A DNA stretch of 64,000 nucleotides from Brenneria bubanii (GTDB lineage Bacteria > Pseudomonadota > Gammaproteobacteria > Enterobacterales > Enterobacteriaceae). How positions within the stretch are numbered: position 1 is the stretch's first letter; each line of letters starts with the position of its first letter. Under the pieces are notes generated by a model that ran no database searches, had not been told where the DNA came from, and saw only the letters and a list, made by a program, of their open reading frames with translations. Location of the stretch: assembly GCF_022378355.1 (NCBI RefSeq), contig NZ_JAKMAJ010000016.1, positions 1 to 64,000 of the forward strand, written 5' to 3'. Positions 61,872-64,000 of this stretch are shown here, piece after piece. The position numbers and the translations under genes were made by a program.

Positions 61872-62434
61872 ATCGACAACCCTTTGGCATGTTCCAGCTT
61901 ATCTTGTGAGAGCAGAATTAAATCGCAAAGTTCGCGTACGGCGCCACGTCCGCCGGCAATCCGCGTGACATAATCGGCCCGCGGCAACAGCATCGGGTGA
62001 GCGTCCGCGACGGCAACGCTGAGCCCCACCTGAGCCATCACCGGCCAGTCGATCAGGTCATCGCCGATGTAAGCAACCTGACCGGCCTTCACCGACAGTT
62101 TATCCAACAGATCGTTGAAGGCCAAAATCTTGTCCGACTGTCCCTGATAAAGGTGCTTGATCCCCAGCGTGTTGCAACGATCGACCAGCAGCTTGGCCGA
62201 GCGCCCGGTAATGATGGCGACGTCGATCCCGGCGGTCAGCAAACAACGGATGCCGTAACCGTCCCTGACGTTGAACGCTTTCAGTTCTTCGCCCTGATTG
62301 CCCATGTAGATCAAGCCGTCGGACATCACGCCATCGACATCGCAGATCAACAGACGAATATCATGGGCCTTATCCAGTACCAGGCGATCGACGGGTCCGT
62401 AGCAGGTATCGGTTTGCGCCCCGGTTTTACTCAT
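61868..62434 (-). CDS. kdsC: 3-deoxy-D-manno-octulosonate 8-phosphate phosphatase KdsC
   Basis: 188-residue HAD phosphatase of subclass C0 that makes KDO for LPS. The nucleophile pair is D32 and D34 in CDVDGVMSDG; motif II is IITGRSAK and the last motif is YIGDDLIDWPVM. It forms a tetramer in the family. Located between kdsD and lptC as in E. coli. Confidence 0.97.
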   Translation of the reverse strand: MSKTGAQTDTCYGPVDRLVLDKAHDIRLLICDVDGVMSDGLIYMGNQGEELKAFNVRDGYGIRCLLTAGIDVAIITGRSAKLLVDRCNTLGIKHLYQGQSDKILAFNDLLDKLSVKAGQVAYIGDDLIDWPVMAQVGLSVAVADAHPMLLPRADYVTRIAGGRGAVRELCDLILLSQDKLEHAKGLSI

Positions 62435-62475
62435 TCAGGTTTATCCTTGGTTCTTTATTCTACAGTATGGGATTA

Positions 62476-63462
62476 TCACACTACGCCAGCGCGCAGCATA
62501 TCGTGCATATGAATAATACCAAGCAGTTGGTTGTTCTCCGCGACCAGCAACGAGGTAATGTGGCGTGATTGCATCAAATTCAAGGCATCAACCGCCAGCG
62601 TTTGCGGCGTGACGCGAACGCCGCCTGCGGTCATAACATCAGCAATACGCGCGCTGTTCAAGTCTATATTCATGTCGAAAATCCGGCGCAGGTCGCCATC
62701 GGTGAAGATGCCCTGAATGTTCATCTTCGCATCGCAGATTACCGTCATTCCCAGATTTTTGCGCGTAATTTCCAGCAATGCGTCGCGCAGGGAGGCATCA
62801 AGAGGCACCTGCGGGATCTCATCGCCCGAGTGCATTATATCGCTCACGCGCAGCAGCAGTTTGCGTCCCAGCGCGCCGCCCGGGTGGGATAAGGCAAAGT
62901 CTTCGGCGGTGAAACCGCGCGCCTGCAACAGCGCCACCGCCATGGCATCCCCCATCACCAGGGTTGCGGTTGTGCTGCTGGTGGGCGCTAGCCCGAGCGG
63001 ACAGGCTTCCTGCGGGACGTGGATGCACAGGTGAATATCGGCGGCTTTTCCCATCGTGCTTTCTGGATTGCCGGTCATACAGATCAAAAATATTTTCTGC
63101 CGTTTCAATACCGGGATCAGCGATAAGATCTCATTGGATTCGCCGGAGTTGGAAATGGCGATCACAATATCATGCGGGGTGACCATCCCCAGATCGCCAT
63201 GGCTGGCTTCGCCGGGATGAACGAAAAAGGAAGGCGTGCCGGTGCTGGCGAAGGTCGCGGCCATTTTGCAACCGATATGGCCTGATTTTCCCATGCCCAT
63301 CACCACCACTTTTCCGCGACAGTAGAATATTTTTTCGCAGGCCTGGGTGAAGTTGTCGTCGATGTAGCGGTCGAGCTGCGCCAGCCCGTCGCGCTCGATG
63401 CTCAGAACCTGTTTGCCTGCTTGTTGAAAATCAAAACCGGGTTGTAGTTCAAAATGTGACAT
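62476..63462 (-). CDS. kdsD: Arabinose-5-phosphate isomerase KdsD
   Basis: 328 residues as in E. coli: SIS domain (about 35-185; [32 protein letters not shown]) and two CBS domains (about 205-328). It makes D-arabinose-5-phosphate, the first committed precursor of KDO. A paralogue, gutQ, is in the srl operon of the same window. Confidence 0.97.
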   Translation of the reverse strand: MSHFELQPGFDFQQAGKQVLSIERDGLAQLDRYIDDNFTQACEKIFYCRGKVVVMGMGKSGHIGCKMAATFASTGTPSFFVHPGEASHGDLGMVTPHDIVIAISNSGESNEILSLIPVLKRQKIFLICMTGNPESTMGKAADIHLCIHVPQEACPLGLAPTSSTTATLVMGDAMAVALLQARGFTAEDFALSHPGGALGRKLLLRVSDIMHSGDEIPQVPLDASLRDALLEITRKNLGMTVICDAKMNIQGIFTDGDLRRIFDMNIDLNSARIADVMTAGGVRVTPQTLAVDALNLMQSRHITSLLVAENNQLLGIIHMHDMLRAGVV

Positions 63463-63495
63463 GCCTGGATAATCCTGTTTGTTTTGATGTTCTGG

Positions 63496-64000
63496 TTAGG
63501 AAAAAAAGAACAACACCGAAAGGTAAGCGACGAAAGCACATAATAAAAGTGCGCCTGCGCCTTGTCCGATGCGACGTTTCCTGCCGAGGCACAGCGCGGT
63601 CAACAGTGCGCTGACCCCCAGCATAACCCAGTAATCGCGCTGAAATGCGAGTGGATTGAGCACGCCCGGAGAAAGCAGCGCCGGTACGCCCAGAACGATG
63701 GCGATATTAAAAATATTCGAGCCAATCAGGTTGCCCAGCGCAATATCATCTTCCTTTTTCAGCGTGCCAACAATCGCCGTCGCTAATTCCGGCAGGCTGG
63801 TGCCGATAGCCAAAACGGTCAAGCCGATGGTCAGCTCGCTGATATTGAAATGACGGGCTATCACCGTGGCGTTGTCGACCACAATGCGGGCGGCCATCGG
63901 CAGAATGATAAAACCGAGGATGAGCCATAGAATGGCGACCATCTGATTACCGTCCTCCTGCGGCAATTCCGCCATTTGCTCGCGAGCCAGACTATCGGAG
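63496..64000 (-). CDS. yrbG: Calcium/sodium antiporter-family protein YrbG, C-terminal part (cut by window end)
   Basis: C-terminal half of a K+-dependent Na+/Ca2+ exchanger-related membrane protein (E. coli YrbG is 325 residues). The second alpha-repeat ELTIGLTVLAIGTSLPELAT is visible, with GNLIGSNIFNIAIVLGVPAL after it. The frame runs through the right edge without a stop; an internal ATG at 63973-63975 is not the start. It lies 33 bp upstream of kdsD, the E. coli order. Confidence 0.94.
   Translation of the reverse strand, partial: SDSLAREQMAELPQEDGNQMVAILWLILGFIILPMAARIVVDNATVIARHFNISELTIGLTVLAIGTSLPELATAIVGTLKKEDDIALGNLIGSNIFNIAIVLGVPALLSPGVLNPLAFQRDYWVMLGVSALLTALCLGRKRRIGQGAGALLLCAFVAYLSVLFFFS

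Overview
The window is a chromosomal segment of a gamma-proteobacterium of the order Enterobacterales. Long blocks keep the Escherichia coli gene order and near-identical proteins: yrbG-kdsD-kdsC-lptC-lptA-lptB-rpoN-hpf-ptsN-rapZ-npr, mreBCD-maf-rng-yhdP-tldD, accBC-yhdT-panF-prmA, dusB-fis, a complete sorbitol (srl) operon and the yhdWXYZ amino-acid transporter. Accessory genes such as the chemoreceptor, the PAS-GAF-GGDEF-EAL protein and the periplasmic alpha-carbonic anhydrase suggest a plant-associated member of Pectobacteriaceae (Brenneria, Pectobacterium or Dickeya type). The genus is an inference from gene content; no species is claimed.

Layout. 0-6.8 kb: 3' end of a 5S rRNA gene and its terminator, then argD and pabA, then the general amino-acid ABC transporter aapJQMP. 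A near-consensus sigma-54 promoter with NtrC-like octamers precedes aapJ. 6.8-18 kb: an accessory catabolic locus. A LacI-family repressor is divergent from a metal-dependent amidohydrolase, a complete dipeptide-type ABC transporter, a fold-type III PLP enzyme of the D-serine dehydratase/D-threonine aldolase family, a RidA-family enamine deaminase, and a polar amino-acid ABC transporter lacking an ATPase. Two perfect palindromes sharing TTGCGCAA lie in the divergent intergenic region. 18-23.3 kb: srlAEBDMRQ, with repeated TTTCATTT-type elements before srlA and srlR. 23.5-26.3 kb: a decayed accessory segment: a VOC-protein remnant, a phage immunity-type cassette (ribbon-helix-helix protein, a structured leader resembling C4 antisense RNA, an Icd-like small protein and small partners), then a frameshifted gene and a small membrane protein. 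26.3-38.2 kb: fis-dusB, alpha-carbonic anhydrase, prmA, panF, yhdT, accCB, aroQ, msrPQ, csrD. 38.5-48.9 kb: mreBCD, maf, rng, yhdP, tldD. 49.7-53.7 kb: chemoreceptor and c-di-GMP phosphodiesterase. 53.8-64 kb: darP (yjgA), pmbA, and the npr/rapZ/ptsN/hpf/rpoN/lpt/kds/yrbG cluster, cut by the window end inside yrbG.

How the genes fit together. The window carries sigma-54 (rpoN), the nitrogen PTS proteins (ptsN, npr) and a candidate sigma-54 target (aapJQMP). It holds two arabinose-5-phosphate isomerases (kdsD and gutQ/srlQ), a cell-shape module (mreBCD), both halves of the TldD/TldE protease on either side of accessory signalling genes, and the LPS export proteins LptA, LptB and LptC. The most interesting candidate for new biology is the LacI-controlled locus at 6.8-18 kb, which reads as a scavenging pathway for N-acyl or peptide-linked hydroxy-D-amino acids. 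This role is inferred from families, motifs and neighbourhood and has not been shown.
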